Origin: Methanobacteriaceae archaeon
GTDB lineage: Archaea; Methanobacteriota; Methanobacteria; Methanobacteriales; Methanobacteriaceae
Assembly (NCBI GenBank): GCA_011620845.1
Contig: WOYJ01000047.1
Span: 1 to 26,660, forward strand
Reading direction: 5' to 3'
DNA length: 26,660 bases
The notes below the pieces were generated by a model. The model was given only the letters and a program-made list of their open reading frames with translations. It was not told where the DNA came from and searched no databases. The translations under genes were made by a program, and so were the position numbers. This document shows, piece after piece, positions 1 through 9,297 of this stretch; within the stretch, counting starts at the first letter, position 1; every line of letters starts with the position of its first letter.

Positions 1-101
1 GATCTGTCCTAATAATATAATATATGAAGATCAACTATCCAAAAAAATAACTATATACTTTTAAATAAAATTTTAATCAAAACTAGTTATACAACAACAA
101 A

Positions 102-110
102 TATATATAA
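102..110 (+). promoter_or_regulatory. Putative TATA box for the SPOUT gene and superoperon
   Basis: An alternating TATATATAA lies about 27-35 bases before the ATG at 137, inside an AT-rich 136-base stretch with no recognisable gene. Archaeal TATA boxes sit about 25 bases upstream of the transcription start, so the transcript would begin only a few bases before the ATG, and no clear ribosome-binding site is visible there. A second AT-rich candidate (CTATATACTT, about 51-60) would give a longer leader. This is inference from spacing only. Confidence 0.45.
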
Positions 111-136
111 ACAGTAGTAAAACTAGAATTTTAAAG

Positions 137-949
137 ATGGAATCGAAACATTTATCCATCTTTATACCAGCTTCTATATTGGCTGAAACTAAGGATTTTA
201 AGTTAAGGACTTATAAAGTAGGCCTTATAGGTCGATCGGCAGCTCTCTTCCGGGTTGACCGAATCGTGATTTACAGTGATAATTCTAGTAGGGAAGAGGT
301 AAAGTTTATTAGTGATGTTCTCACTTATATGAATACACCTCAATACCTTAGAAAGAAGGTATTTCCTATAACAAAGGAGTTGCGGTATGCAGGGATACTC
401 CCTCCGTTACGTACTCCTCATCACCCCACTGAAGAAATCAGTCAAGGTGATTACAGACAGGGACTAACAATAAAAAGAACAAAAAAGGGCACAATGGTCG
501 ACATTGGTGCCGACAGACTGGCGCTGTGTAAGGAAAAGCTCAGCGTAAATAAAGTGTTAAGCTTTCGGGTAACCAAGCTTGCCAAGGAAATAATTGTAGA
601 ACCTGATAAACCTGAAGTTTATTGGGGTTATAAGACTTTATCTACTTATAAGAATTTGTATGGTAGCATTGATATGCTTAAACCAAAACCAGATTTGGTT
701 ATTGGGACAAGCAGGTATGCTCCATCGATTATGTCTGTTTTAGATGAAGTTAAAGATAGTTTAAAGGGCTCCAAACGGGTAGCTATTTTGTTTGGCGGTC
801 CATATTCAGGCTTACACGATCTAATCGATGAAAGGAACGTGGACCTCACGGTTAACACCGTTCCAAAACAGGGGACTAAGACCGTAAGAACTGAAGAGGC
901 AGTAATATCAACCTTATCTGTATTTAACTTGCTCTTAAATACAGTATAA
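137..949 (+). CDS. Putative SPOUT-class RNA methyltransferase (MTH1 / SPOUT1-C9orf114 family)
   Basis: This 270-residue protein resembles the archaeal family typified by M. thermautotrophicus MTH1 and eukaryotic SPOUT1. The order is an N-terminal half-domain starting with a strand-rich segment (HLSIFIPASIL), an inserted OB-like strand-rich region at about residues 95-150, and a C-terminal trefoil-knot region. The knot carries FGGPYSGL (219-226) and PKQGTKTVRTEEA (243-255), which should form the S-adenosylmethionine pocket. It should methylate an RNA base, probably rRNA; the target cannot be read from sequence. It is the first gene, 52 bases before rpl3, a position I recall for Methanobacteriales, which suggests a link to ribosome biogenesis. 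Family assignment is firm; substrate is unknown. Confidence 0.85.
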   Translation: MESKHLSIFIPASILAETKDFKLRTYKVGLIGRSAALFRVDRIVIYSDNSSREEVKFISDVLTYMNTPQYLRKKVFPITKELRYAGILPPLRTPHHPTEEISQGDYRQGLTIKRTKKGTMVDIGADRLALCKEKLSVNKVLSFRVTKLAKEIIVEPDKPEVYWGYKTLSTYKNLYGSIDMLKPKPDLVIGTSRYAPSIMSVLDEVKDSLKGSKRVAILFGGPYSGLHDLIDERNVDLTVNTVPKQGTKTVRTEEAVISTLSVFNLLLNTV

Positions 950-964
950 CTCGGATAAAAATTT

Positions 965-981
965 TGCAAGTGGAACTTGCA
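965..981 (+). other. Perfect 7-bp inverted repeat upstream of rpl3
   Basis: TGCAAGT (965-971) and ACTTGCA (975-981) are exact reverse complements around a GGA loop. The element lies between the SPOUT stop and the rpl3 ribosome-binding site (AAGGAGG, 988-994). It has no trailing T-run, so it does not look like a terminator. It could be an RNA hairpin at a processing or regulatory site, or a DNA operator for a dimeric repressor. Confidence 0.5.
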
Positions 982-1001
982 CTATGTAAGGAGGAAATTT
1001 T

Positions 1002-2012
1002 ATGACTAGACATCATCAACCAAGAAAAGGATCAGTTGCATATAGTCCAAGAAAGCGAGCGGCCAAGGAATCACCAAAAACAAGCTCCTGGCCAGAAGTC
1101 GAAGAAGTAGGGATTTTAGGATTTCCAGGATACAAAGTGGGAATGACCCACATAACCATGCTGGACAATCATAAAAACTCCCCCACAGAAGGTATGGAAA
1201 TAAGCACCCCGGTAACTGTGCTGGAAACACCACCAGTAGTAGTTATGGGCATCAGAGCTTACCAGCAGGATACTCACGGCCTTAAAACCATGACCGATGT
1301 ATTAGCCGATGGACTCAGTGAAGATCTAACCAGAACCATAACCCTTCCAGAAGAGGACAGTGCAGAAAATAAAATTGAAGAATTGAAGAAGAAATTAGAT
1401 GAAATCGATGAAGTGAGGGTTATAATTCACACCAAACCAAGACTGGCCAGTGTACCTAAAAAGAAACCGGAAATACTGGAATGCGGACTGGGCGGAACAA
1501 CCGTGGAGGAAAAACTGGACTATGCCATAAGTGTCCTGGGAAAGGAGATAAACCCGGCAGATGCCTTCGCAGATGGGGAGCATGTGGACACCATAGCCGT
1601 GACCAAGGGAAAAGGGTTCCAGGGACCGGTTAAACGATTCGGTGTGAGAATTCAGTACGGGAAAGCTGCAAGAAGCAGTAAAGCCCGTGTTGTAGGTTCT
1701 ATTGGACCATGGTCACCATCAAGGACCATGTGGACCGTACCCATGGCTGGACAGATGGGCTACCATAAAAGGACCGAGTACAACAAGAAGATCCTGAAGA
1801 TAGGTGAAGCATCTGAGGTAGATGACATAAACCCGGACGGCGGATTTGTAAAGTACGGACTGGTGAAGAACAACTACGTACTACTCAAGGGTTCAGTACC
1901 CGGACCATCCAAGCGACTGGTGATGCTCAGAAAAGCAGTAAGGCCCCACGGAAAACACAATGACCCGGCCCAGATATCATACATCAGTACCAAGTCTAAA
2001 CAGGGAGTATAA
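1002..2012 (+). CDS. rpl3: Large-subunit ribosomal protein uL3 (L3)
   Basis: Protein of 336 residues, the usual archaeal L3 length. It binds 23S rRNA early in assembly and sends an extension toward the peptidyl-transferase centre. Visible marks are the basic N-terminus (MTRHHQPRKGSVAYSPRKRA), the core motif around VTKGKGFQGPVKRFG, and the segment beginning GYHKRTEYNKK near residue 253. The ATG at 1002 is preceded by a strong AAGGAGG at 988-994. It begins the S10-type gene run; rpl4 follows after 47 bases. No frameshift or missing domain is seen. Confidence 0.97.
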   Translation: MTRHHQPRKGSVAYSPRKRAAKESPKTSSWPEVEEVGILGFPGYKVGMTHITMLDNHKNSPTEGMEISTPVTVLETPPVVVMGIRAYQQDTHGLKTMTDVLADGLSEDLTRTITLPEEDSAENKIEELKKKLDEIDEVRVIIHTKPRLASVPKKKPEILECGLGGTTVEEKLDYAISVLGKEINPADAFADGEHVDTIAVTKGKGFQGPVKRFGVRIQYGKAARSSKARVVGSIGPWSPSRTMWTVPMAGQMGYHKRTEYNKKILKIGEASEVDDINPDGGFVKYGLVKNNYVLLKGSVPGPSKRLVMLRKAVRPHGKHNDPAQISYISTKSKQGV

Positions 2013-2059
2013 TAATCTTTATAATATTTACAACGATATATTGCAAAGAGTGATTAAAG

Positions 2060-2848
2060 ATGACAAAAATCAAGGTTTATTCATTGGAAGGTGAAACAGT
2101 AGATGAAATCGAGCTTCCCACTATTTTCACAGAAGAATTCAGGCCTGATCTCATAAAAAGAGCGGTTATTTCTTCGCAAACAGCCAGGATCCAACCATGG
2201 GGAACTGACCCCATGGCCGGAAAACGGACCACTGCAAAGTCCTTCGGTGCCGGCCGTGGAGTGGCCATGGTCCCCAGGGTAAAGGGTTCCAGACACCCCG
2301 CAGGATCCAAGGGTGCATTCGTACCCCAGGCAGTAGGAGGTAGGAGAGCCCACCCACCAAGGGCAGCCCGGATCATCCACGAGAAGATCAACAAGAAGGA
2401 AAAGAGACTGGCCATAAGATCAGCAGTGGCCGCCACAGCCAACCAGGAACTGGTAGAGGCAAGGGGCCATCAGATAGAAAACGTACCCCAGATACCCCTG
2501 GTAGTGGATGATGAACTGTGCAAGGTGAAAAAGACCAGCGAAACCAGGGAGATCCTGAAAAACTTAGGAGTCTTTGAAGATGTGGTAAGGGCTAAATCCG
2601 GCCGTAAAATACGGGCTGGTAGAGGTAAAACCAGGGGAAGGAAATACAAGACCCCAAAGGGACCTTTACTGGTTGTTGGAGAAGATAAAGGGATAAGCCT
2701 GGGCGCCAGAAACCACCCTGGTGTGGATATAGTGGTGGTGGATAACCTTAACGCTGAATTACTCGCCCCGGGAACTCATCCTGGTAGACTTACCATTTAC
2801 ACCAAATCTGCTATAGAGAAGTTGGGAGAGTTATTCCAGAACAAATAA
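2060..2848 (+). CDS. rpl4: Large-subunit ribosomal protein uL4 (L4e)
   Basis: Protein of 262 residues with the archaeal/eukaryotic L4 pattern: N-terminal KVYSLEGETVDEIELP, then the long basic loop region (residues about 45-110, with AGRGVAMVPRVKGSRHP and GGRRAHPPRA) that reaches the polypeptide exit tunnel, then a globular end. It binds 23S rRNA domain I. Bacterial L4 represses its own operon; whether archaeal L4 does so is not evident here. It lies between rpl3 and rpl23, 14 bases before the latter. Confidence 0.96.
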   Translation: MTKIKVYSLEGETVDEIELPTIFTEEFRPDLIKRAVISSQTARIQPWGTDPMAGKRTTAKSFGAGRGVAMVPRVKGSRHPAGSKGAFVPQAVGGRRAHPPRAARIIHEKINKKEKRLAIRSAVAATANQELVEARGHQIENVPQIPLVVDDELCKVKKTSETREILKNLGVFEDVVRAKSGRKIRAGRGKTRGRKYKTPKGPLLVVGEDKGISLGARNHPGVDIVVVDNLNAELLAPGTHPGRLTIYTKSAIEKLGELFQNK

Positions 2849-2862
2849 GGGGAATGTAGAAA

Positions 2863-3123
2863 ATGGATTCTTATTCAATAATCGAGAAGCCGCATTTAAC
2901 TGAAAAAAGTATGAATGCCATAGACAAGAACAACGAACTGACCTTCAAGGTCAGGAGGACGGCCAGTAAAGCCCAGATAAAAAATGCCTTCGAGGAGCTC
3001 TACGAAGTGAAGGTGGAGAGGGTCAACACCCAGATAACCTCCAAGGGAGAGAAAGTAGCCTATATAAAACTCGAGGCAGAACACAGTGCCGAGGACATCG
3101 CTGTGAAGATGGGTGTATTCTAA
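2863..3123 (+). CDS. rpl23: Large-subunit ribosomal protein uL23 (L23)
   Basis: Protein of 86 residues, the normal short archaeal L23. It begins MDSYSIIEKPHLTEKSM, the family N-terminus, and continues with LTFKVRRTASKAQIKNAFEELYEVKVERVNT, the alpha-beta core that binds 23S rRNA domain III at the tunnel exit. L23 is the ribosomal dock for signal recognition particle and the Sec translocon. It follows rpl4 by 14 bases with a G-rich site (AAGGGGAATG) before the ATG, so it is clearly co-transcribed. Confidence 0.95.
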   Translation: MDSYSIIEKPHLTEKSMNAIDKNNELTFKVRRTASKAQIKNAFEELYEVKVERVNTQITSKGEKVAYIKLEAEHSAEDIAVKMGVF

Positions 3124-3156
3124 CGTAGATAATATCCCTTAAGGGAGGAAAATAAC

Positions 3157-3882
3157 ATGGGAAAGAGACTGATAATCCAACGGAGAGGAAGGGGAACACC
3201 CACCTACAAGAGCGCATCCCACCGGTTCAAGGGGAGGATCGCCTACCGTTATTACGATGATATAGAAAAAGAAGGAAGCCTGCAGGGAAGAGTGGTGGAC
3301 ATCATCCACGACCCGGGACGGAGCGCCCCCCTGGCACAGGTACAATTTGAAAATGATGAAAAATTACTGATTTTAGCACCAGAAAGTATACAGATTGATG
3401 ATGAAATTGCAGTGGGTGTTACCGCACCGATAAGTCCTGGTAATTCCCTACCACTGGCACAGATTCCGGAAGGAACACCACTATATAATATAGAAAAAAA
3501 TCCAGGAGACGGCGGAAAATTCGTCCGTTCATCTGGTACTTACGCTTCTTTGATCACCCATGATGTTGGTAAAGCAATAATCGAGTTACCATCAGGGGAA
3601 TTAAAGGCATTCCACCCACAGTGCAGAGCCACCATAGGAGTGGTCGCTGGTGGAGGAAGAAGAGAGAAGCCATTTCTTAAAGCAGGGAACAGACACTACG
3701 CTACCAAAGCTAAGGGTAAAAAGAGCGTAGGTGTGAGAGGAGTGGCTATGAACGCAGTAGACCACCCACACGGTGGAGGAAACAGACAGCACCCTGGTAA
3801 GCCAACCACCATATCAAGACACGCCCCACCAGGAAGAAAAGTCGGTTCCATCGCTGCTAAACGAACAGGAAAACGAAGATAG
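3157..3882 (+). CDS. rpl2: Large-subunit ribosomal protein uL2 (L2)
   Basis: Protein of 241 residues, matching archaeal L2. It starts MGKRLIIQRRGRGTPTYKSAS, has the central OB-fold/SH3-like domains, and near the C-terminus carries the invariant HPHGGG at residues 203-208 followed by NRQHPGKPTTISRHAPPG. This loop lies near the peptidyl-transferase centre and is needed for subunit joining. The ribosome-binding site is AAGGGAGGAAA about 12 bases before the ATG. An 88-base A-rich spacer separates it from rps19. Confidence 0.97.
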   Translation: MGKRLIIQRRGRGTPTYKSASHRFKGRIAYRYYDDIEKEGSLQGRVVDIIHDPGRSAPLAQVQFENDEKLLILAPESIQIDDEIAVGVTAPISPGNSLPLAQIPEGTPLYNIEKNPGDGGKFVRSSGTYASLITHDVGKAIIELPSGELKAFHPQCRATIGVVAGGGRREKPFLKAGNRHYATKAKGKKSVGVRGVAMNAVDHPHGGGNRQHPGKPTTISRHAPPGRKVGSIAAKRTGKRR

Positions 3883-3970
3883 ACAATATCCAAGAAGATA
3901 TGAAAACTGAATCAAAAGATAAGAAAAACAATAACCTAGATTAGATAAGATTACACGAGGAGGAGACTAA

Positions 3971-4381
3971 TTGGCTAGAAAAGAATTTAGTTATCGCGGT
4001 TACACCCTGGAAGAACTACAGCAGATGCCACTGGACAACGTGATCCAGTTACTGCCTTCCAGGCAGAGAAGATCCCTACGTAAAGGCTTTCTTCCCAGAC
4101 AGAAGAAGGTCCTGGAGAAGATAAGAAAACTCAAAAAAGAAGGAGACCAGGGCGGAAGGCCCCGGATCATAAAGACCCACTGTCGGGACATGATCGTCCT
4201 ACCAGAAATGGTGGGCATGACCTTCGGAATATACGATGGTAAACAGTTCGTAGAAGTTACCATCCAGCCCGAGATGATCGGCTGCTATTTCGGAGAATTT
4301 GCAGTTACCAGACAGAGAGTACAGCACGGAGATCCAGGAATGGGTGCAACCAGATCATCCATGTTCGTGCCCCTCAAATAA
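3971..4381 (+). CDS. rps19: Small-subunit ribosomal protein uS19 (S19)
   Basis: Protein of 136 residues starting with TTG (read MARKEFSYRGYTLEEL), placed just after GAGGAGGAGA (3956-3965). The archaeal N-terminal extension is followed by the S19 core with THCRDMIVLPEMVGMTFGIYDGKQFVEV and the ending GEFAVTRQRVQHGDPGMG. S19 sits in the head of the 30S subunit next to S13 near the decoding site. No ATG fits the family N-terminus, so the TTG start is well supported. rpl22 follows after 12 bases. Confidence 0.96.
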   Translation: MARKEFSYRGYTLEELQQMPLDNVIQLLPSRQRRSLRKGFLPRQKKVLEKIRKLKKEGDQGGRPRIIKTHCRDMIVLPEMVGMTFGIYDGKQFVEVTIQPEMIGCYFGEFAVTRQRVQHGDPGMGATRSSMFVPLK

Positions 4382-4393
4382 GGAGTTAATAAG

Positions 4394-4851
4394 ATGGCTA
4401 AGATTAAATACGCTTACAATGAGGATGCCGGGAAAGTGGCAAAGGCCGCCGGTCGATCCCTTAAGATATCCCCCAAACACTCCAGGGAAATATGTAACGC
4501 CATAAGGGGAATGGAAGTGGAAGAAGCCAAGGACTACCTGGAAGACGTCATAGCGATGAAACAGGCAGTACCCTTCAAACGATACAACAAAAAGGTAGGA
4601 CACAAGAGAGGTCTCGATGGCTGGCCAACCGGCCGATACCCGGTTAAAGCAGCCAAACAGATACTTGATGTCCTGGTGAATGCCGAGGCTAACGCTGAAT
4701 ACCAGGGACTGGACACCGATAACCTGGAGATAGTTCACATATCCAGCCACCGTGGTTACGTTATAAGAGGATGGACTCCCCGAGCTTTTGGAAGAGCAAG
4801 CCCCTTTAATACACCGACCACCCACATACAAATCGTACTTGGGGAGATTTA

Positions 4852-4852
<1 letters not shown>
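4394..4852 (+). CDS. rpl22: Large-subunit ribosomal protein uL22 (L22)
   Basis: Protein of 152 residues of the archaeal L22 type, beginning MAKIKYAYNEDAGKVAKAAG. The C-terminal hairpin segment SSHRGYVIRGWTPRAFGRAS forms part of the exit-tunnel wall with L4. Its TAA stop overlaps the rps3 ATG by one base (TAATG), which implies translational coupling. The ribosome-binding site AAGGAG lies just upstream of the ATG, beginning at the end of rps19. Confidence 0.95.
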
Positions 4853-5949
<1,097 letters not shown>

Positions 5950-5988
5950 TTTTGGGAGAATATTTGAAAATTAAAAGGTGTATAAAAA

Positions 5989-6201
5989 ATGGCAATTTTA
6001 AGGACCAAAGAAATACGGGCAATGGAAGTTGAAGACATCCAGAAAAAACTGGAGGAACTCCGGGCAGAGCACTCAAAGATAGTCTCCAAAAGTGCTGCCG
6101 CGGGTATCTACGATAACCCGGGAGAGATTAAGGAACTTAAAAGGACTATTGCTCGAGTACTTACCATACTGAATGAAAAAAACCAAGGAGAACAAAAGTA
6201 G
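5989..6201 (+). CDS. rpl29: Large-subunit ribosomal protein uL29 (L29)
   Basis: Protein of 70 residues, MAILRTKEIRAMEVEDIQKK at the start, forming the usual two-helix L29 hairpin (KKLEELRAEHSKI and NPGEIKELKRTIARVLTILNEK). It sits at the tunnel exit next to L23 and helps bind signal recognition particle. Its TAG stop (6199-6201) is immediately followed by the ATG of the aIF1 gene, so the two are probably translationally coupled. The spacer from rps3 is 39 bases. Confidence 0.94.
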   Translation: MAILRTKEIRAMEVEDIQKKLEELRAEHSKIVSKSAAAGIYDNPGEIKELKRTIARVLTILNEKNQGEQK

Positions 6202-6543
6202 ATGACAGTGTGTGATGTATGCGGTCTTCCCGAAGAACTCTGCGTATGTGAAGAGATCGCACGGGAGATTCAAAAAGTTAAAGTCTACACAGTAAGAAGA
6301 AGATTTGGAAAGCTCATGACCATTGTAGAAGGGATCGATGAGCATGACATCGACATAAGAGAACTGACCAAAGAACTTAAAAATAAATGCGCCTGCGGAG
6401 GAACTGCAAAAAAAGGCCAGATAGAACTTCAAGGGGACCATAAACGGAAAGTAAAGGAAGTTCTAGCAAATATGGGCTTTTCTTCAGACACCATCGAAAT
6501 TAAAGACAGGGAAGAGAGATCAAAGCGTAGAAAGAGACGATAA
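6202..6543 (+). CDS. sui1: Translation initiation factor aIF1 (SUI1 family)
   Basis: Protein of 113 residues. It has an N-terminal cysteine knuckle CDVCGLPEELCVC (Cys4, 7, 13, 15), then the SUI1/eIF1 fold (KVYTVRRRFGKLMTIVEGID, ELTKELKNKCACGGTAKKG, IELQGDHKRKVKEVL). aIF1 binds the 30S P-site region and monitors start-codon pairing. Length is typical of archaeal homologues with the zinc-knuckle extension. The start directly abuts the rpl29 stop. Location among ribosomal genes is the standard euryarchaeal arrangement. The basic end KRRKRR probably contacts rRNA. Confidence 0.94.
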   Translation: MTVCDVCGLPEELCVCEEIAREIQKVKVYTVRRRFGKLMTIVEGIDEHDIDIRELTKELKNKCACGGTAKKGQIELQGDHKRKVKEVLANMGFSSDTIEIKDREERSKRRKRR

Positions 6544-6569
6544 TATCCCTGTGCTTGTAATATTCAGTT

Positions 6570-6854
6570 ATGATAACTCCACAAAACATATTCCGACACG
6601 AGTTCATTGGCCTCCCGGTTAAGGTGGCAGAGAGCTCCCATGAAGGATATAAAGGGATAAAGGGAAGGGTTGTTGACGAGACAAAAAATACCATCAAGAT
6701 AGAAGATATGGAAGGCAACGAGAAGGTCATCCCTAAAAAGGTGGCCCTCTTCCAGTTCACCCTGTCCGACGGAGTTAAAGTGGAAGTAAATGGTAAAGTA
6801 ATTGCCATACGCCCGGAAAACAGGATAAAAAAGAGATACAAAAAATACCTGTAA
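6570..6854 (+). CDS. rnp1: Ribonuclease P protein component 1 (Rpp29/Pop4)
   Basis: Protein of 94 residues of the UPF0086/Rpp29 family: a small Sm-like barrel with HEFIGLPVKVAESSHEGYKGIKGRVVDETKNT, then IKIEDMEGNEKVIPKKVALFQF and the basic end RPENRIKKRYKKYL. It binds the RNase P RNA specificity region with Rpp21 and helps remove tRNA 5' leaders. It lies between aIF1 and rps17, the usual archaeal place. The first ATG fits the family N-terminus; no strong ribosome-binding site is seen, which suggests coupling to the preceding gene 26 bases upstream. Confidence 0.93.
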   Translation: MITPQNIFRHEFIGLPVKVAESSHEGYKGIKGRVVDETKNTIKIEDMEGNEKVIPKKVALFQFTLSDGVKVEVNGKVIAIRPENRIKKRYKKYL

Positions 6855-6914
6855 AAATCATAATTATTCTAAATATCAGGAAATAGACAGATAAATTTAA
6901 TCAAAGGTGATTAT

Positions 6915-7232
6915 ATGATTGGTATCGACGTTACAGAACCAAAAAACAAATGCGATGACCCTAACTGCCCCTTTCATGGCAACCTGCCAGTAAGGGGACA
7001 GATACTAGAGGGAATCGTTACCAGTGACAAGGCAGAAAGAACCATCACTGTAGAGAGAAGCTATTACAAGTTTATCCGAAAATTCGAAAGATACGAGAAA
7101 AGGAAATCAAAGATAAACGTACACAAACCAGACTGCATAGACTTAAACGTTGGAGATGCGGTTAAGATTGCAGAATGCAGATCACTATCGAAGACCAAGC
7201 ATTTCGTGGTAATAGAAGTCAAGGGAGATTGA
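6915..7232 (+). CDS. rps17: Small-subunit ribosomal protein uS17 (S17)
   Basis: Protein of 105 residues. The archaeal N-terminus CDDPNCPFHGNLPVRGQ precedes the OB-fold core (LEGIVTSDKAERTITVERSYY, then KRKSKINVHKPDCIDLNVGDAVKIAECR). S17 is an early 16S rRNA binder in the body of the 30S subunit. The ribosome-binding site is GGTGATT at 6906-6912. The TGA stop lies one base before the ATG of rpl14. The 60-base spacer upstream holds nothing I recognise. Confidence 0.95.
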   Translation: MIGIDVTEPKNKCDDPNCPFHGNLPVRGQILEGIVTSDKAERTITVERSYYKFIRKFERYEKRKSKINVHKPDCIDLNVGDAVKIAECRSLSKTKHFVVIEVKGD

Positions 7233-7233
7233 A

Positions 7234-7632
7234 ATGAAGGCCATTACATCCAATGTTTCTAAATCACTACCCATCGGCGCCAGATTACAGTGTGTGGATA
7301 ACACCGGTGCCAGAGAAGTGGAAATAATATCGGTAAAGAGCTACAAAGGTGTAAGAAGAAGGTTAGCCAGTGCCGGTGTAGGTGATATGGTGGTGATCTC
7401 CGTTAAAAAAGGAACTGTGGAAATGAGAAGGGAAGTCACCACAGCCGTGGTGGTCAGACAGAAAAAGGAATACCGCAGGGCAGACGGATTAAGGGTAAAA
7501 TTTGAAGACAACGCCGCGGTTATACTCTCCCCAGAAGGAGTGCTTAAAGGATCAGAAATAAGAGGACCAGTAGCTAAAGAAGCAGCTGACCGCTGGCCAT
7601 CAATAGGAAGTGCAGCCAGCATAATTGTCTGA
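7234..7632 (+). CDS. rpl14: Large-subunit ribosomal protein uL14 (L14)
   Basis: Protein of 132 residues with the L14 five-stranded barrel: NVSKSLPIGARLQCVDNTGA at the N-terminus, then GDMVVISVKKGT, and RRADGLRVKFEDNAAVILSP. It ends KEAADRWPSIGSAASIIV, the archaeal form. L14 lies at the subunit interface, forms a bridge to 16S rRNA and is where anti-association factor aIF6 docks. It starts one base after the rps17 stop. Confidence 0.96.
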   Translation: MKAITSNVSKSLPIGARLQCVDNTGAREVEIISVKSYKGVRRRLASAGVGDMVVISVKKGTVEMRREVTTAVVVRQKKEYRRADGLRVKFEDNAAVILSPEGVLKGSEIRGPVAKEAADRWPSIGSAASIIV

Positions 7633-7700
7633 TTAAGGATAAATAATCCGATTTAACGATAATCCATAATAATAAGAAAAATAATTTCACGGTGATATAA

Positions 7701-8054
7701 ATGTCAAAACAGCCAAGAAAACAAAGGAAAGCCCGTTACAACGCACCATTACATGCGCGCCATAAACTGATGGCTGTCACACTATCTGAGGAACTCCGGG
7801 AACAATTAGAGACAAGGTCTCTCCCGGTAAGGAAGGGTGACACTGTAATGGTCATGCGGGGAGATTTCAAGGAAACAGAAGGAAAGGTAGAGAAAGTCGA
7901 TTATAAAAATTACCGCTTATTCATCGAAGGTGTCTCAGTACAGAAACCAGACGGAAATCAAACTTACCACCCGGTCCACCCCTCCAATGTGATGCTGGTG
8001 GAACTGGAATTAGATGATGAAGAGCGAAACGAAGCAATAGAGAGGAAGGGATAA
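7701..8054 (+). CDS. rpl24: Large-subunit ribosomal protein uL24 (L24)
   Basis: Protein of 117 residues. The basic archaeal N-terminus (MSKQPRKQRKARYNAPLHAR) is followed by the KOW motif region KGDTVMVMRGDFKETEGKVEKVDY and the family segment VQKPDGNQTYHPVHPSNVMLV. It is an assembly initiator on 23S rRNA domain I. The ribosome-binding site GGTGAT sits at 7691-7696, four bases before the ATG. A 68-base AT-rich spacer separates it from rpl14, and rps4e starts one base after its stop. Confidence 0.95.
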   Translation: MSKQPRKQRKARYNAPLHARHKLMAVTLSEELREQLETRSLPVRKGDTVMVMRGDFKETEGKVEKVDYKNYRLFIEGVSVQKPDGNQTYHPVHPSNVMLVELELDDEERNEAIERKG

Positions 8055-8055
8055 C

Positions 8056-8784
8056 ATGGCAAAGATGGGTTCAAGAAAACATTTAAAACGTTACAAAGCA
8101 CCGGAAAACTGGCCAATACACCCTAAAGAAGATAAGTGGACAGTTAAAACCAGTCCCGGATCCCATGCCCTGGACAAGTCAATGCCCCTCCTTATAGTAG
8201 TCAGGGACATACTCAAGGTAGCAGACAACGCCAGGGAAGCGAAGATCATCATAAACAAGGGAGATATCCTGGTGGATGGTAGACCAATTAAGGATTACAA
8301 GTTCCCGGTAGGATTCATGGATGTAATCGAGCTACCCAAATCAGAGAAGATCTACAGGGTACTTCCCGATGAAAAAGGACGACTTATACTCCACCCCATA
8401 ACCAAGAGAAACAAAGGATTCAAACTATGCCGTGTTGTAGATAAAACCACCCTTAAAGAAGGTAAAACACAGTTAAATTTACACGACGGCCGAAACATCC
8501 TGACCGAGGACCAGTACAAAACCGCAGATGTGGTGAAGCTGAAGGTCCCATCCCAGGAAATTAAGGATCATATCAAATTTGAAGACGGTACATTAGGCCT
8601 GGTCACTGGTGGAAAGCACATCGGTGAGAGGGGAACTATAAAGGATATAACCATAACCAAATCCTCCATGCCCAACACCGTGGTAATCGAATCAGCAAGT
8701 GGAGAAATCTTCCAGACACTGAAAGATTACGTGTTCGTATTAGGCAAAGAAAAACCGTTAATAACACTCCCCGGGGGTAAATAA
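8056..8784 (+). CDS. rps4e: Small-subunit ribosomal protein eS4 (S4e)
   Basis: Protein of 242 residues of the archaeal/eukaryotic S4e family. It begins MAKMGSRKHLKRYKAPENWPI, then carries an S4-like RNA-binding region (KIIINKGDILVDGRPIKDYKFPVGFMD), the central domain, and a C-terminal KOW-like segment near LGLVTGGKHIGERGTIKDI. It has no bacterial counterpart, which supports the archaeal assignment. rpl24 ends one base upstream and rpl5 begins two bases downstream. Confidence 0.96.
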   Translation: MAKMGSRKHLKRYKAPENWPIHPKEDKWTVKTSPGSHALDKSMPLLIVVRDILKVADNAREAKIIINKGDILVDGRPIKDYKFPVGFMDVIELPKSEKIYRVLPDEKGRLILHPITKRNKGFKLCRVVDKTTLKEGKTQLNLHDGRNILTEDQYKTADVVKLKVPSQEIKDHIKFEDGTLGLVTGGKHIGERGTIKDITITKSSMPNTVVIESASGEIFQTLKDYVFVLGKEKPLITLPGGK

Positions 8785-8786
8785 TC

Positions 8787-9296
8787 ATGAATCCCATGCA
8801 GGAAGTGAAGATTGCCAAGGCCACCATCAACATCGGTGTGGGAGAGGGTGGTGAAAAACTCGCCCGTGCAGAAAAATTACTCACCACACTCACCGACCAG
8901 CAGCCAGTACGTACCTACTCCAAGGTAACCAACCCAGAGTTCGGTATAAGGAAAAACCAGCCCATAGCCTGTAAAGTCACCCTGCGTGATGAGAAGGCAG
9001 ACGAGGCCATAAAGCTCATCCTTAACGGTATTGGTAACCGGTTAAGGTCCAGACAATTCGACAGGAACGGTAACCTGTCCTTCGGAATTGAGGAACACAT
9101 CGATATACCAGGGATACGCTACGACCCGGACATCGGTATATTCGGTATGAACATCTCAGTAACCTTTGAAAAACCAGGTTACCGGATAAAGAAGAGGAAA
9201 ATTCAAAGGAAAAAGGTACCACCCAAACACCAGGTCACTCCAGAGGAAACCCAGGAGTTTATGAAGGAAAAATTCAACATCGAGATAGGTGATTAA
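8787..9296 (+). CDS. rpl5: Large-subunit ribosomal protein uL5 (L5)
   Basis: Protein of 169 residues of archaeal length. The N-terminus MNPMQEVKIAKATINIGVGEGG is the family hallmark, followed by TKVTNPEFG-like sequence (SKVTNPEFGIRKNQPIACKVTLR), the DxxGIE-type segment FGIEEHIDIPGIRYDP, and RIKKRKIQRKKVPPKHQVTP. L5 binds 5S rRNA in the central protuberance and contacts P-site tRNA. The stop lies one base before the TTG of rps14. Confidence 0.96.
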   Translation: MNPMQEVKIAKATINIGVGEGGEKLARAEKLLTTLTDQQPVRTYSKVTNPEFGIRKNQPIACKVTLRDEKADEAIKLILNGIGNRLRSRQFDRNGNLSFGIEEHIDIPGIRYDPDIGIFGMNISVTFEKPGYRIKKRKIQRKKVPPKHQVTPEETQEFMKEKFNIEIGD

Positions 9297-9297
9297 T

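Noticed and set aside
1..136. Possible end of an upstream gene at the left edge
   Set aside because: Stops occur often in all frames and the base composition is that of an AT-rich spacer.
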